A stretch of 64,000 bases of DNA. Source: an uncultured Acetatifactor sp. GTDB lineage: Bacteria > Bacillota > Clostridia > Lachnospirales > Lachnospiraceae. This document shows positions 1 to 9,338 of the stretch, one piece after another. A model generated the notes under the pieces. That model saw nothing but the letters and a program-made list of their open reading frames with translations, had not been told where the DNA came from and did no database searches. How positions within the stretch are numbered: the stretch's first letter is position 1; each line of letters starts with the position of its first letter. The DNA lies in the NCBI GenBank assembly GCA_944384205.1, contig CALWSL010000011.1, positions 49,242 through 113,241 of the forward strand, in the 5' to 3' direction. A program made the translations under genes and the position numbers.

Positions 1-3000
1 GACAAAGCAAGGAGTTTTGCGGGAACAGATGGAACCGATGAATACGGACATGGTTCTCAAATGGCGTCCCTGATTCTTGCCAATACCCCGGAGAGTGTGC
101 GAATCATGCCCCTGAAGGTTATGGACGGGAGTGGGGTTGCAGAGACGGCGGATGTGGCGGAGGCGCTTTCTTATGCCTATGAAAACGGGGCGGATGTTAT
201 CAGCCTGTCCCTGAATGCCATTCTCAGCGGGGAGGAGGACCGGTTAACCTTTCTGATAAATGAGATTACACAGGCGGGGGTTCCCGTTATCGTATCTGCC
301 GGCAATGACAGGATGAATGTCAAAAGCCTGTTCCCGGCAAACGTGGAATCCGCCATGGTCATCGGTGCGGCAAATGGGGATTATGCCGCCTGTGATTTTT
401 CCAATTACGGCGATACCGTGGATTTCTGTGCATACGGGAAATTTAACGGCGAGTGGGGGACCTCCTTTGCAGCGGCATATGTGGTTTCCCTTGTGGCGGA
501 GCTGAAGGCATACGGGAAAGAGGATGCGGAAGAAATATTCCGTAAATATGCGGCATCCTATGAAAAAAGCGGGGATTGTGGTTGCGGACAGGGGTATCTT
601 TGGGTAGATTATGCAAAAACAGAGACTGCAGAAATAATGGAAACCACCGGCACCCTGTACCTGGGAGGGACCACGAAAACGGAAAAGAACATCGGAGCTG
701 ACCTTTGCAGTCTGGACTGGGAAAACATGGACGGAGAGGAACTGACGGCATATTTGGGAGAGACCGACAGCGAATACGTGGGCATGTTTTTATGTTCTTT
801 GACGGAAGAGGAATTCTCCCGGCTTAAGGATAAATGCACCATTTTAGACAGCATCATTACATCATTGACAGTCACTTATGACAGGGAAACGGGAGAATAC
901 GTCACACAAAAGAAAGAGGCGCATCCTTTTACGGATTATGCCATAAACGCCTATTTACGGAAAAAAGGGAAAATGGCGGTCTCCGCATGGATTATACAGC
1001 ATGGGAACGGATGTGGCGCAGTGACCTTCTATGTTTCCAACACCCCGCAGACAGGCAGATATAAGTTTGAAATTTTCGGGATGCAGGGAAAAGAGGCGTC
1101 GAATGTCAACGGCAATGCTGTGATGGCGGAAGAGCTTACCATTAACAGAACCGAACTTGTCAGCTCAGATAAAAATAAGTTTAAGCCTGCCATAGTGAAA
1201 AAAGAAACAGAAGACGGCAGAACAGACAATAGCATATCCCTTTATCTGACGGACGTAACTGTAAGGCATATCGCATGGGTATATGAGGAGGCTCTGAATC
1301 GTGATGAAGTGAAATTAATCCGATCCCAAAGTCTGTTAAGTCCGTGGAACGATGTCACAATCGAACCCCGGGACATTTATTACCGGCAGGAAAACGCGGC
1401 ACACAACAGACTGAATGGGGCAGATAACGGCAATGCGTTTTATGGAGTGAGCATTAAATTTGACGGCGTGGGGTCTCCGCAAACGGGGTATTATTATGCC
1501 CCGGCTTCCACGGCATACAGATATGAAGCGGCAGGATCGACACAGCCGGCATACAGTCATGATTATACAGAACTGACGGACGCAGGATTTATATTCCATG
1601 AAAGCCCCAAGACCCGCAATCCGATTGCAAACAACTTTAATTCCTTAACGTCGCCAATGAATGCCGTTCTTTTTAAAGGGCAGAAACAGGAATCCTACAC
1701 GGACTACCCTGACCCCATAGGGGGGTGTTCCATGTATCAGGCAAGCCGGCATTATGATTTATTTGTGATATCAAATATCCGTCGGATAACGGACAGATTA
1801 AGTTATTTGGAGGAAGCGGGGACTTTCACCTTAAACAGCCATCTTTACCAGATGAGCAGCACTGTCCATTATGCGGGTGATACGGGAAAGATAGCCATTG
1901 AAAATGATGTGGCGGAGTATATTTTTCATCTGGAACCAAATGAGTACACCGTGACTGCGGATGCGGACGGCGGAACGGTAACCGATTACCCCAACGACAG
2001 GGGCAGGCAGGTAACCGCAAGCTTCCCGGTAAAATATGGCTGTGTAGATTATGACAACATCGGCGGACTGGCGCCCCGAAAGGACGGATATGTCTTCGGG
2101 GGGTGGTATACGGAGAAAAATGGGAAAGGCGTGCAAGTCTGGGATAAAGATGGTTTGGCAAAAAGAAACGGAATTTGCTGGAGTTCTTCCGGTCGCTGGA
2201 AACACCCGGGCAACCTGACCGTCTATGCCTACTGGATTCCCAGCAGCTATGTGCAGTTGGATGCCAACTGGGGAACCATTACCGACTACATAGGCGGTGC
2301 CGGCAGCATCAACATCACCGGCTTTTTTACGGAGTATGGACAGGATTACTATGACGATATCGGCAGACTGTATCCTGTCAGGGACGGGTTTGTGTTCCAA
2401 GGATGGTACGTGGATCCGGAAGACCCGGACAATTCCGAAGGGAAGGATGTGGGACGTAACGGAGGCGTCATGGTATGGGGGGCGGATGGAAAGGCAGTGG
2501 GGGGTACTGGATTCTGGAGCAATGGCACTTGGAGTTATGACGGCGGCAACGTGGTTGCCTTCGCCCACTGGAGCCGCAGTACTTATAACGTCAAATTTGA
2601 CGCCAACGGCGGCGCCGGTTCTAAGCCAGCCATGTCAGCATTAAAGTATGGACAGACTTATCCCCTGTCTGTAAACACCCCGCCTTTCAACGGTTTTGCA
2701 AGAACAGGATATTCCTTTACAGGTTGGAACACCATGGCAGATGGAAAAGGTAAAACCATAGATGATGGAGAAAGCTTCAGTAATCTGACAAAAACCAACG
2801 ATGCAACAGTAACCTTGTATGCACAGTGGAGGGATACTACGCCGCCCTCTGTCAAAAATGAAACTGAGAGTGAACCGGAGCCTTCCTCCACATCCGATGG
2901 TATTATTTATGACTGGACAAATCAGAAAATTCTGTTGAAATTTACGGCTGCTGACAACGGAAGCGGTATGAAATCCCTGATTCTTTACGAAGGATACGGA

Positions 3001-3837
3001 ACAACAGGGACAGTTTTGCAAAACAGGACAGATGATGTGCAGTACCTCGTTTCCAAAGAAGGCATTCAAAAATATACCGTGGTTGCCACGGATTATTCAG
3101 GAAATACAGAAACGCTCTATATTACTACAAGGATAGACCATGTGACACCAAAAGGTGATTTTTCACTGGACTATGACGGATATAAGCTGACCGTTTCTGT
3201 TGACAATATCATAGAGGAATGCACTGGAAATAAAGCGTCCGGTTGCAGGGAGGCGTGGATTGACATAAAAGGACTGGACGGGAGCGGAAATATCCTGTAT
3301 GAGGATAAGTTGCCTCTTATCCTTATGACACCGGAAAATATTTATACGGGAGCTTCCTACGAGGGAGAGTTTGAACTGAGTGATGGCTTTAATTATGAAG
3401 CTGATTTTATTCGGGTGAATGCTTTTGTAAAAGACAATGCCGGAAATTATCTGCCTGCTGTAGGGGAAGAAACCGTGCCTGCTTTTACGGTGAAAGGATA
3501 TGTGGAGCGCTGTCTTGGTCCTGCAAGCCGGTGGAGCTGTGGTGAATCCGGAAATGTACATATATACGCAGCATCCTATGCTGATTCTGTGTCTATCGAA
3601 TATCCGGCAGCATGGATTACTTTAGACGATACCCTGGAGAGGCGTATCTATGATTACATGGGAAATCAGATAAAGGAAAGGAACGAAACGGATTTGTTTT
3701 CCATACCCCTGTATGCTGAGAATCGTGAGTACAGCATTATTGTTCATGCCTTCAAAAATGGACGGGAAAAAACGGTTACGTTGCCGGTGGTAACAGATGG
3801 TTCCGTTTTGGAAGAAATTCGGACGAGGCTGAGGTAA
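1..3837 (+). CDS. Secreted subtilisin-like (S8) protease with C-terminal InlB-type repeats, 5' truncated by the window edge
   Basis: The reading frame is open from base 1, so the true start and the catalytic Asp lie upstream. The catalytic His sits in the GHGSQMAS motif (His codon 49-51), the oxyanion Asn in VIVSAGND and the nucleophile Ser in GTSFAAA (Ser codon 463-465), so the protease domain looks active. After the roughly 190-residue visible protease part comes a long region I cannot assign. Three repeats of the Listeria-Bacteroides (InlB B/Flg_new) type follow, at about 1950-2240, 2250-2575 and 2580-2830, each ending near a GWY/GWN and a YAYW-, AHW- or YAQW-like segment. The C-terminal part has Ig-like segments containing DNAGN and DYSGN. 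No LPXTG or C-terminal membrane anchor is visible. The layout suggests a large cell-surface or secreted protease; the substrate is unknown. Confidence 0.85.
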   Translation, partial: DKARSFAGTDGTDEYGHGSQMASLILANTPESVRIMPLKVMDGSGVAETADVAEALSYAYENGADVISLSLNAILSGEEDRLTFLINEITQAGVPVIVSAGNDRMNVKSLFPANVESAMVIGAANGDYAACDFSNYGDTVDFCAYGKFNGEWGTSFAAAYVVSLVAELKAYGKEDAEEIFRKYAASYEKSGDCGCGQGYLWVDYAKTETAEIMETTGTLYLGGTTKTEKNIGADLCSLDWENMDGEELTAYLGETDSEYVGMFLCSLTEEEFSRLKDKCTILDSIITSLTVTYDRETGEYVTQKKEAHPFTDYAINAYLRKKGKMAVSAWIIQHGNGCGAVTFYVSNTPQTGRYKFEIFGMQGKEASNVNGNAVMAEELTINRTELVSSDKNKFKPAIVKKETEDGRTDNSISLYLTDVTVRHIAWVYEEALNRDEVKLIRSQSLLSPWNDVTIEPRDIYYRQENAAHNRLNGADNGNAFYGVSIKFDGVGSPQTGYYYAPASTAYRYEAAGSTQPAYSHDYTELTDAGFIFHESPKTRNPIANNFNSLTSPMNAVLFKGQKQESYTDYPDPIGGCSMYQASRHYDLFVISNIRRITDRLSYLEEAGTFTLNSHLYQMSSTVHYAGDTGKIAIENDVAEYIFHLEPNEYTVTADADGGTVTDYPNDRGRQVTASFPVKYGCVDYDNIGGLAPRKDGYVFGGWYTEKNGKGVQVWDKDGLAKRNGICWSSSGRWKHPGNLTVYAYWIPSSYVQLDANWGTITDYIGGAGSINITGFFTEYGQDYYDDIGRLYPVRDGFVFQGWYVDPEDPDNSEGKDVGRNGGVMVWGADGKAVGGTGFWSNGTWSYDGGNVVAFAHWSRSTYNVKFDANGGAGSKPAMSALKYGQTYPLSVNTPPFNGFARTGYSFTGWNTMADGKGKTIDDGESFSNLTKTNDATVTLYAQWRDTTPPSVKNETESEPEPSSTSDGIIYDWTNQKILLKFTAADNGSGMKSLILYEGYGTTGTVLQNRTDDVQYLVSKEGIQKYTVVATDYSGNTETLYITTRIDHVTPKGDFSLDYDGYKLTVSVDNIIEECTGNKASGCREAWIDIKGLDGSGNILYEDKLPLILMTPENIYTGASYEGEFELSDGFNYEADFIRVNAFVKDNAGNYLPAVGEETVPAFTVKGYVERCLGPASRWSCGESGNVHIYAASYADSVSIEYPAAWITLDDTLERRIYDYMGNQIKERNETDLFSIPLYAENREYSIIVHAFKNGREKTVTLPVVTDGSVLEEIRTRLR

Positions 3838-4520
3838 TGGCAATCGTATTTTTCTGCTGGGGGGTTATCTATGGAGTAGTGTCTGCGGGAATATTCCTGA
3901 TACAGAATATGGATGAAGAAGATTGGACAATAAAACGGAAAGAAAGAGTGATTTTGTTTGGCTGTAGCGGGATCAATAGTTTCTTGGTTTGTCACGTTTC
4001 CCGCATGGAAGGTGTAGCCGCGTTTATGCTTTCCGTTTTGGCAGGATGTCTGCTTTTTGCCTGTATAACGGATGGCAGGGCTTGCGTGGTGTTTCAGTTT
4101 ACATGGTGGGTTGCAGGTGCTGTGGGAGGCGGTCTGTTATACCGGAGTTATACAACAGACTGTACAGCATTATGGACGACGGATTTCCCACAAGAACAGC
4201 GCTTGTTGTCGTTGCTTTTTTATATCGTTCTGCAGGAGGTTATTTTTTGCAACGCATATGGAAGGGCGGACTGTCATGCCTTTGTGGTTTGCGCTTTGGT
4301 AGGGAGCGCGTTTGGCATGAATTTTCTGGGATATCTTATCCATATGATTTTGGCATTCAGTGGTCTTGCCATTACGCAGGCTTTTCGTCATAATATTAAT
4401 CAGAAAGGAAATTTAAAGCAGCCGGTTGCATTTCTTCCTTATATCACAATTTCTTTCTGGGCGCTGCTCTATGCGGTTTACAGTGCTCAAAATGGAATCA
4501 TAACAATCCTGAATATATAA
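3837..4520 (+). CDS. Polytopic membrane protein resembling A24 (prepilin/TadV-type) peptidase
   Basis: A 227-residue hydrophobic protein with about six membrane segments. Its ATG overlaps the stop codon of the subtilase gene by one base, implying translational coupling. Two Asp-containing segments resemble the two catalytic aspartate sites of A24 prepilin peptidases: ACITDGRACVV after the third hydrophobic segment, and YGRADCHAF, close to the GxGD/GGAD site of the family. The spacing and short length fit the TadV/CpaA branch that lacks the N-terminal methylase domain. The match is by eye and the first site lacks the usual Pro, so the enzymatic role is an inference. If correct, it would cleave leader peptides of pilin-like proteins at the cytoplasmic membrane face. 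No pilin gene lies in the window; any would be upstream. Confidence 0.55.
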   Translation: MAIVFFCWGVIYGVVSAGIFLIQNMDEEDWTIKRKERVILFGCSGINSFLVCHVSRMEGVAAFMLSVLAGCLLFACITDGRACVVFQFTWWVAGAVGGGLLYRSYTTDCTALWTTDFPQEQRLLSLLFYIVLQEVIFCNAYGRADCHAFVVCALVGSAFGMNFLGYLIHMILAFSGLAITQAFRHNINQKGNLKQPVAFLPYITISFWALLYAVYSAQNGIITILNI

Positions 4521-4562
4521 CAGTTCAGCCATGCAGAAATGATTGTGCATGGCTAAACTGTT
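4519..4562. terminator. Inverted repeat after the A24-like gene, possible terminator
   Basis: A 17-base arm (4519-4535) pairs with 4546-4562 with one mismatch around a 10-base loop, directly after the stop codon. There is no T-run after it on either strand, so it may act as an RNA 3'-end stabiliser rather than a classic intrinsic terminator. Confidence 0.5.
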
Positions 4563-4593
4563 ACAAGAATATTGTATATTTATGCGTACATTC

Positions 4594-4622
4594 TTGATTT
4601 TTGCCCGAAAAAATGATATAGT
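4594..4622 (+). promoter_or_regulatory. Sigma-A promoter for the amino acid ABC transporter
   Basis: TTGATT (4594-4599), a 17-base spacer and TATAGT (4617-4622), about 40 bases upstream of the start codon of the solute-binding protein gene. Confidence 0.7.
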
Positions 4623-4662
4623 AAATCAAATTTCAGAAAAGAAATAACAGGAGGATATCGTT

Positions 4663-5526
4663 ATGAAGAAATTATTGGCAATATTGATGGCATCGGTTCT
4701 TTGTGTAGCTGCATTAACTGCCTGTGGTGATACCACGACAGCTACAAGTGGCGAAGAGAGCACGGCTACAACAGTAACAGAGAGTGAAGAGAGTACTTCG
4801 GCATCTACAACAGAAGGCGAAGAGAGCGTATCTGCCGAAGTGGCAGAGAACACGGAAGAGGGCGTATTAGTTGTAGGTACAAACGCAGAATTCCCTCCCT
4901 TCGAGTACATTGGAGACGATGGTGAACCGGATGGCTTTGATATCGCATTGATTAAAGCGATTGGAGAGAAGCTTGGCATGGAAGTAAGGATTGAAAATAT
5001 GGAGTTTGCTTCTTTGGTAGCTGCTATTGGTAATAAAATTGATGTAGCTATTGCAGGTATGTCAGTTATGCCGGATCGTGAGGATGCGGTTGATTTTTCC
5101 GACTCCTACTATGAAGCAGTACAGAACGTAATTGTTTTGGCAGATTCATCCATTGCTTCTGCAGCGGATTTAGAAAATAAGACAATCGGTGTACAGATGG
5201 GTACTACAGGTCAGTATACGGCAGAGGAGATTGCAGGTGTAACGGTTCAGGCATACAATAAAGGTGTTGATGCAGTGAATGACTTAATCAACGGCAGAGT
5301 TGATGCAGTTATTATCGACAGAAATCCTGCAAAAGTATTTGCAGATAAATATGAGGGACAGATTGTAGCGCTTGAGGGGGACCAGTTCGGCTTTGAGGTA
5401 GAAAATTATGCGATTGCACTTCCCAACGGAAGCGACCTTGTAGAGAAAGTAAATACGGCGCTTGCTGAGTTGAAGGAAGACGGAACCTATGATGCGTTAG
5501 TTGCACAGTATATTGAAGGGGAATAA
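4663..5526 (+). CDS. Polar amino acid ABC transporter substrate-binding lipoprotein
   Basis: Binds an amino acid outside the membrane and hands it to the permease/ATPase encoded just downstream. The 287-residue protein begins with a lipoprotein signal peptide whose lipobox LTAC puts the lipidated Cys at residue 21. A Thr/Ser/Glu-rich linker follows (about 22-62), then a family-3 solute-binding domain with the usual opening VGTNAEFPPFEY and the DGFDIALIKAIGEKLG segment. Glutamine or another polar amino acid is the likely ligand from family resemblance, but the ligand cannot be fixed by reading. The RBS CAGGAGG precedes the ATG. A terminator-like hairpin at 5550-5582 separates it from the permease gene, which fits excess expression of the binding protein. 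Confidence 0.9.
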   Translation: MKKLLAILMASVLCVAALTACGDTTTATSGEESTATTVTESEESTSASTTEGEESVSAEVAENTEEGVLVVGTNAEFPPFEYIGDDGEPDGFDIALIKAIGEKLGMEVRIENMEFASLVAAIGNKIDVAIAGMSVMPDREDAVDFSDSYYEAVQNVIVLADSSIASAADLENKTIGVQMGTTGQYTAEEIAGVTVQAYNKGVDAVNDLINGRVDAVIIDRNPAKVFADKYEGQIVALEGDQFGFEVENYAIALPNGSDLVEKVNTALAELKEDGTYDALVAQYIEGE

Positions 5527-5549
5527 TTATTTATTTTTTACAAAATCAG

Positions 5550-5582
5550 GAGGATAATGGCTTGTGCCTTTATCCTCTTTTT
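5550..5582 (+). terminator. Intra-operon intrinsic terminator after the solute-binding protein gene
   Basis: GAGGATA (5550-5556) pairs with TATCCTC (5571-5577), with an inner GGC/GCC pairing, followed by TTTTT. It lies between the binding-protein gene and the permease/ATPase genes of the same transporter, so it probably sets partial readthrough. Confidence 0.65.
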
Positions 5583-5640
5583 GATATGATGTAACTGTTC
5601 AGCAGAAATACATTAACAATCAGAGAGTGAGGAACGCGCA

Positions 5641-6339
5641 GTGGAATGGTTTGATTCAATATGGGGGCATATCTATACTGCATTTATTGAAAAAGACAGA
5701 TGGAGGCTTTACATAAAGGGACTTGGCGTAACAATGGAGGTGGCGGTATTTGCCGCTTTGTTGGGTGTGCTGATAGGTACAATTATTGCGTTTATGAAAT
5801 TGTCGGTCAGACGAGACGGGAAAAAGACGATTCTTTCCCGCATCGCCAATATTTATATCGATATTATTCGTGGTACGCCTTCTGTACTGCAGCTCCTCAT
5901 TATGTGGTTTGTGGTATTAAAAAGCTGCCACAACGGAATCCTTGTAGCAGTCATTACCTTTGGCATTAATTCCGGCGCCTATGTGGCAGAGATTGTGCGC
6001 GCGGGTATTCTGGCTGTGGATAAGGGACAGACGGAAGCAGGACGATCTTTGGGATTGAATAAATTTCAGACCATGCGTTATATTGTCATTCCTCAGGCAT
6101 TTAAAAATATACTCCCTCCTCTGGGAAATGAGTTTATTGTGTTGATTAAGGAGACGGCTATCGTAGGTTATGTAAGTTTGAGTGATCTGACCCGCGTGGC
6201 AAATCAGATGACTTCCACGATTTATGATGCGTTTACTCCGCTGATTGGCGCGGCAGTTATTTATTTTATAATTATAAAAATACTTACTGTATTGTTACAG
6301 AAGCTGGAGAGGAGGCTGCGTAAGAGTGATAATCGTTAA
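5641..6339 (+). CDS. Polar amino acid ABC transporter permease (HisM/GlnP type)
   Basis: A 232-residue integral membrane permease of the polar amino acid uptake family. It has the N-terminal [14 protein letters not shown] segment, the [10 protein letters not shown] motif typical of this family, and the cytoplasmic EAA loop around [21 protein letters not shown] that contacts the ATPase. The start codon is GTG, with a purine-rich GAGTGAGG upstream. The stop overlaps the start of the ATPase gene by 14 bases, showing tight coupling. A single permease gene suggests it works as a homodimer. Confidence 0.88.
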   Translation: MEWFDSIWGHIYTAFIEKDRWRLYIKGLGVTMEVAVFAALLGVLIGTIIAFMKLSVRRDGKKTILSRIANIYIDIIRGTPSVLQLLIMWFVVLKSCHNGILVAVITFGINSGAYVAEIVRAGILAVDKGQTEAGRSLGLNKFQTMRYIVIPQAFKNILPPLGNEFIVLIKETAIVGYVSLSDLTRVANQMTSTIYDAFTPLIGAAVIYFIIIKILTVLLQKLERRLRKSDNR

Positions 6340-7048
6340 GGATTTACATAAGGAATTTGAGGGAAATCATGTCCTGCGCGGCGTGAACTATCATATTCAT
6401 CCCGGCGAAAAGATTGTAATAGTGGGACCTTCCGGTTCCGGGAAAAGTACTTTTTTACGCTGTCTGAATCTGTTGGAGATACCTACCAGCGGAGAAATCT
6501 GGTTTGACGGACAACTGATTACGGATAAAAAGACTAATATTAACAAAGTCAGAGAGCATATGGGGATGGTTTTCCAGCATTTTAATCTGTTCAACAATCT
6601 GACGATTATGGATAATATCACATTGGCGCCCACCAAACTAAAGCTGATGAAAGAGGAGGAGGCAAAAGAGAATGCCCTGAAGCTTTTGAAGCGTGTGGGA
6701 CTTGCGGATAAGGCGGACGCTTATCCGGCTTCCCTCAGCGGCGGTCAGAAGCAGCGGATTGCCATTGTGCGTTCTCTTGCCATGAATCCGAGAGTGATGC
6801 TCTTTGACGAGCCTACCTCCGCATTGGATCCTGAGATGGTTGGCGAGGTACTTGAGGTTATGAAGGAGCTGGCTGACAGCGGCATGACCATGGTGGTGGT
6901 AACACATGAGATGGGATTTGCAAGAGAGGTAGGAACAAAAGTGCTCTTTATGGATGGAGGCAATATTATGGAGGAGAATACTCCCCGGGAATTTTTCACC
7001 AATCCGCAAAGTCCAAGGTTACAGGAATTTTTGTCCAAGGTATTATAG
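6326..7048 (+). CDS. Polar amino acid ABC transporter ATP-binding protein (GlnQ type)
   Basis: A 240-residue ABC ATPase that energises the transporter of the two preceding genes. It shows Walker [10 protein letters not shown], a Q-loop in [11 protein letters not shown], the signature LSGGQKQR, Walker [13 protein letters not shown] and the switch His in VVTHEMGFA. The start is GTG and lies inside the end of the permease gene. Length and motif set match GlnQ/HisP-type subunits. The operon appears to end here, since the next gene is unrelated. Confidence 0.92.
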   Translation: MIIVKDLHKEFEGNHVLRGVNYHIHPGEKIVIVGPSGSGKSTFLRCLNLLEIPTSGEIWFDGQLITDKKTNINKVREHMGMVFQHFNLFNNLTIMDNITLAPTKLKLMKEEEAKENALKLLKRVGLADKADAYPASLSGGQKQRIAIVRSLAMNPRVMLFDEPTSALDPEMVGEVLEVMKELADSGMTMVVVTHEMGFAREVGTKVLFMDGGNIMEENTPREFFTNPQSPRLQEFLSKVL

Positions 7049-7128
7049 AAAAAAACAGACAGGCTGTTGCGGAGGAGATATCTGTGACAGTCTGCTTTTA
7101 TAATAACGGTTTGTTTGGAGGATATGCT

Positions 7129-8178
7129 GTGATTACCATTTCGCTCTGTATGATTGTAAAAAACGAAGAGAAAATACTGGCCCGCTGTCTGGACAGTGTT
7201 GCGGATTTGATGGACGAAATCATTATTGTGGACACGGGTTCCACGGATGCGACAAAGGAAATTGCCGCCCGATATACGGATAAAATCTATGATTTTACAT
7301 GGATTGATGATTTTAGCGCAGCCCGCAATTTTGCATTCTCAAAGGCAGCTTGTGAATATATTTATTCCGCGGATGCGGATGAAGTGGTGTCGGAGGAAAA
7401 TCGTGGGAGGTTTCGGCAGCTTAAGGAGGTTTTGCTTCCGGAGATAGAGATTGTCCAAATGAAATACGGCAATCAACTGCAGCATGGAACCGTGTATAAT
7501 TTTGATGAAGAATATCGTCCAAAGCTGTTTAAAAGGCAGCGGGAATTTGTATGGGTGGAACCTGTTCATGAGACTGTGCGCTTAGAGCCTGTGGTGTATG
7601 ACAGTGATATTGTGATTACTCATTTGCCGGAGAATAGTCATGCAAAGAGGGATTTGCAGACCTTTGCCAAACAGCTTTTGAAGGGCTTCAGATTATCTAA
7701 ACGATTACATAATATGTACGCCAGAGAACTTTATCTGGCAGGAGATGCAGAGGATTTTGCGCAGGCACAAAAATTTTTTCTGGAATCCGTGGCAGATGCG
7801 GAGCGAAGTGCAGATGAAATGGTGGAGGCATGTTGTGTCGTTGCGAAGGCGGCAAGGCTTAAGGGGGACGATTACATGTTTTTCAAATATGTTTCTAAAG
7901 TGATTGCAGGAGAGGGCTGCTCGGAAATCTGCTGCGAGTTGGGACATTTTTATGAAGCGGCAGAGGATTATGAGGAAGCTTCTGTCTGGTATTACAATGC
8001 AGTCTATGAAACGGCGCCCGTGTTGAGCATTGCTGCGGGAGGAACAGAGGCGCTTGGGGGATTGGTGAGATGTTATAATCAGATGGGACTTACAGAGCAG
8101 GCAACGTTTTATCAGAAGGAATATGAACGGTTTGAAGAGGAAGCTACTGGACGAAAAAATACATGCGTGATACAATAA
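7129..8178 (+). CDS. Family 2 glycosyltransferase with C-terminal helical repeats
   Basis: A 349-residue GT-A-fold glycosyltransferase. It opens with SLCMIVKNEEKILARCLDS, has IIIVDTGSTDAT for nucleotide binding and SADADE as the metal-binding DxD-type site. The second half (about 200-340) is alpha-helical and TPR-like, as in the SunS-like group. I place the start at GTG 7129, with GGAGG 7 bases upstream, because family members begin right there. A second in-frame GTG at 7084 also has a good RBS and would add 15 residues. The substrate is unknown; a surface glycan or a glycosylated peptide or protein is possible. Confidence 0.8.
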   Translation: MITISLCMIVKNEEKILARCLDSVADLMDEIIIVDTGSTDATKEIAARYTDKIYDFTWIDDFSAARNFAFSKAACEYIYSADADEVVSEENRGRFRQLKEVLLPEIEIVQMKYGNQLQHGTVYNFDEEYRPKLFKRQREFVWVEPVHETVRLEPVVYDSDIVITHLPENSHAKRDLQTFAKQLLKGFRLSKRLHNMYARELYLAGDAEDFAQAQKFFLESVADAERSADEMVEACCVVAKAARLKGDDYMFFKYVSKVIAGEGCSEICCELGHFYEAAEDYEEASVWYYNAVYETAPVLSIAAGGTEALGGLVRCYNQMGLTEQATFYQKEYERFEEEATGRKNTCVIQ

Positions 8179-8244
8179 GCAGGATAAAAAACGGAATACA
8201 ATAATAAAGTAAGAGCGTGCCGCAGCGCGCAGAATGGAAGGATT

Positions 8245-9306
8245 ATGAGTTGGGAAGAAAATGTGCGTAGGGTGGTTCCTTACGTTGCCGGTGAGCAGCC
8301 GGACAAAGAAAATATGATTAAATTAAATACAAATGAATGCCCTTATCCCCCGGCACCGGGGGTAAAGAAGCTGGCAGAGAGTCTGAATGTGGACGCCCTG
8401 CGTTTATATCCCAATGCGGAGGCAGCCCCCCTTGTGAATGCCCTGGCAGAATATTACGGTGTAAAGCCATCACAGGTTTTTGTAGGTGTGGGTTCGGATG
8501 ATGTACTATCCATGGCTTTTTTGACCTTTTTTAACAGTGAAAAGCCGATTCTGTTCCCGGATATCACCTATTCTTTTTATGACGTGTGGGCTGATTTGTA
8601 CAGGATTCCCTATAAGACCTGTGCACTGGATGAGAATTGGCGGATTCGTCCCGAGGATTACAAACAGCAAAACGGCGGTGTGATTTTTCCCAATCCCAAC
8701 GCGCCTACCGGGGTATTGGAAAGTTTGGAACTGGTAGAAGAGATTCTGCAGGCAAATCGGGATGTTGTTGTGATTGTGGATGAGGCGTATGTGGATTTTG
8801 GTGGTGTAAGTGCGCTTCCTTTGATTGAAAAGTATGATAATCTGCTGGTGGTGCAGACGTTTTCCAAGTCTCGTGCCATGGCAGGATTGAGAATCGGTTT
8901 TGGTATCGGTAATGAAAAACTGATTCACTATTTGAATGACGCCAAATTTTCCTTTAATTCCTATACCATGAATCTGCCTTCGCAGGTGCTTGGTGTGGAG
9001 GCGGTGAAGGATGATGTGTACTTTAAGGCTACAACGGCTAAAATCGTAGCCACCAGAGAGCGGGTAAAAAAAGAGCTGACCAAGCTTGGATTTACGTTCC
9101 CGGATTCCAAGACCAATTTTATTTTTGTAACCCATAAAACGGTCCCTGCCCGGGAGATTTTTCAGGCGCTTCGGGAGGCAGACATTTATGTGCGTCACTG
9201 GGATAAACCGCGTATCGGCAATTATCTGCGTATCACGGTAGGAACGGACGACGAGATGGATTGCCTGATAAGTTTCCTGCGGAAGTATCTGGCAGAGAGA
9301 GATTGA
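8245..9306 (+). CDS. hisC: Histidinol-phosphate aminotransferase
   Basis: A PLP enzyme that converts imidazole acetol-phosphate plus glutamate to histidinol phosphate in histidine synthesis. The 353-residue protein has the HisC signature KLNTNECPYPPAPGV near the N-terminus, FPNPNAPTG, the PLP-contacting VDEAYVDFGG, and the Schiff-base Lys in QTFSKSRAMAGLRIGFG. Both length and opening match HisC. It is not in a his operon; the next genes are a methyltransferase, hslO and nadE. A related specificity, such as aromatic amino acids, cannot be excluded by eye. The RBS is AAGGA. Confidence 0.85.
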   Translation: MSWEENVRRVVPYVAGEQPDKENMIKLNTNECPYPPAPGVKKLAESLNVDALRLYPNAEAAPLVNALAEYYGVKPSQVFVGVGSDDVLSMAFLTFFNSEKPILFPDITYSFYDVWADLYRIPYKTCALDENWRIRPEDYKQQNGGVIFPNPNAPTGVLESLELVEEILQANRDVVVIVDEAYVDFGGVSALPLIEKYDNLLVVQTFSKSRAMAGLRIGFGIGNEKLIHYLNDAKFSFNSYTMNLPSQVLGVEAVKDDVYFKATTAKIVATRERVKKELTKLGFTFPDSKTNFIFVTHKTVPAREIFQALREADIYVRHWDKPRIGNYLRITVGTDDEMDCLISFLRKYLAERD

Positions 9307-9338
9307 TAAGCCGCAAAAGCGGCAGAATGAGAGGAACA

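Noticed and set aside
1831-2568. Long minus-strand open frame inside the subtilase gene
   Set aside because: It is the antisense of a repeat-rich coding region, with no RBS and no recognisable product.
4519-4562. Classic rho-independent terminator
   Set aside because: The stem is strong, but no T-run follows on either strand, so it is listed only as a possible terminator or stabilising hairpin.
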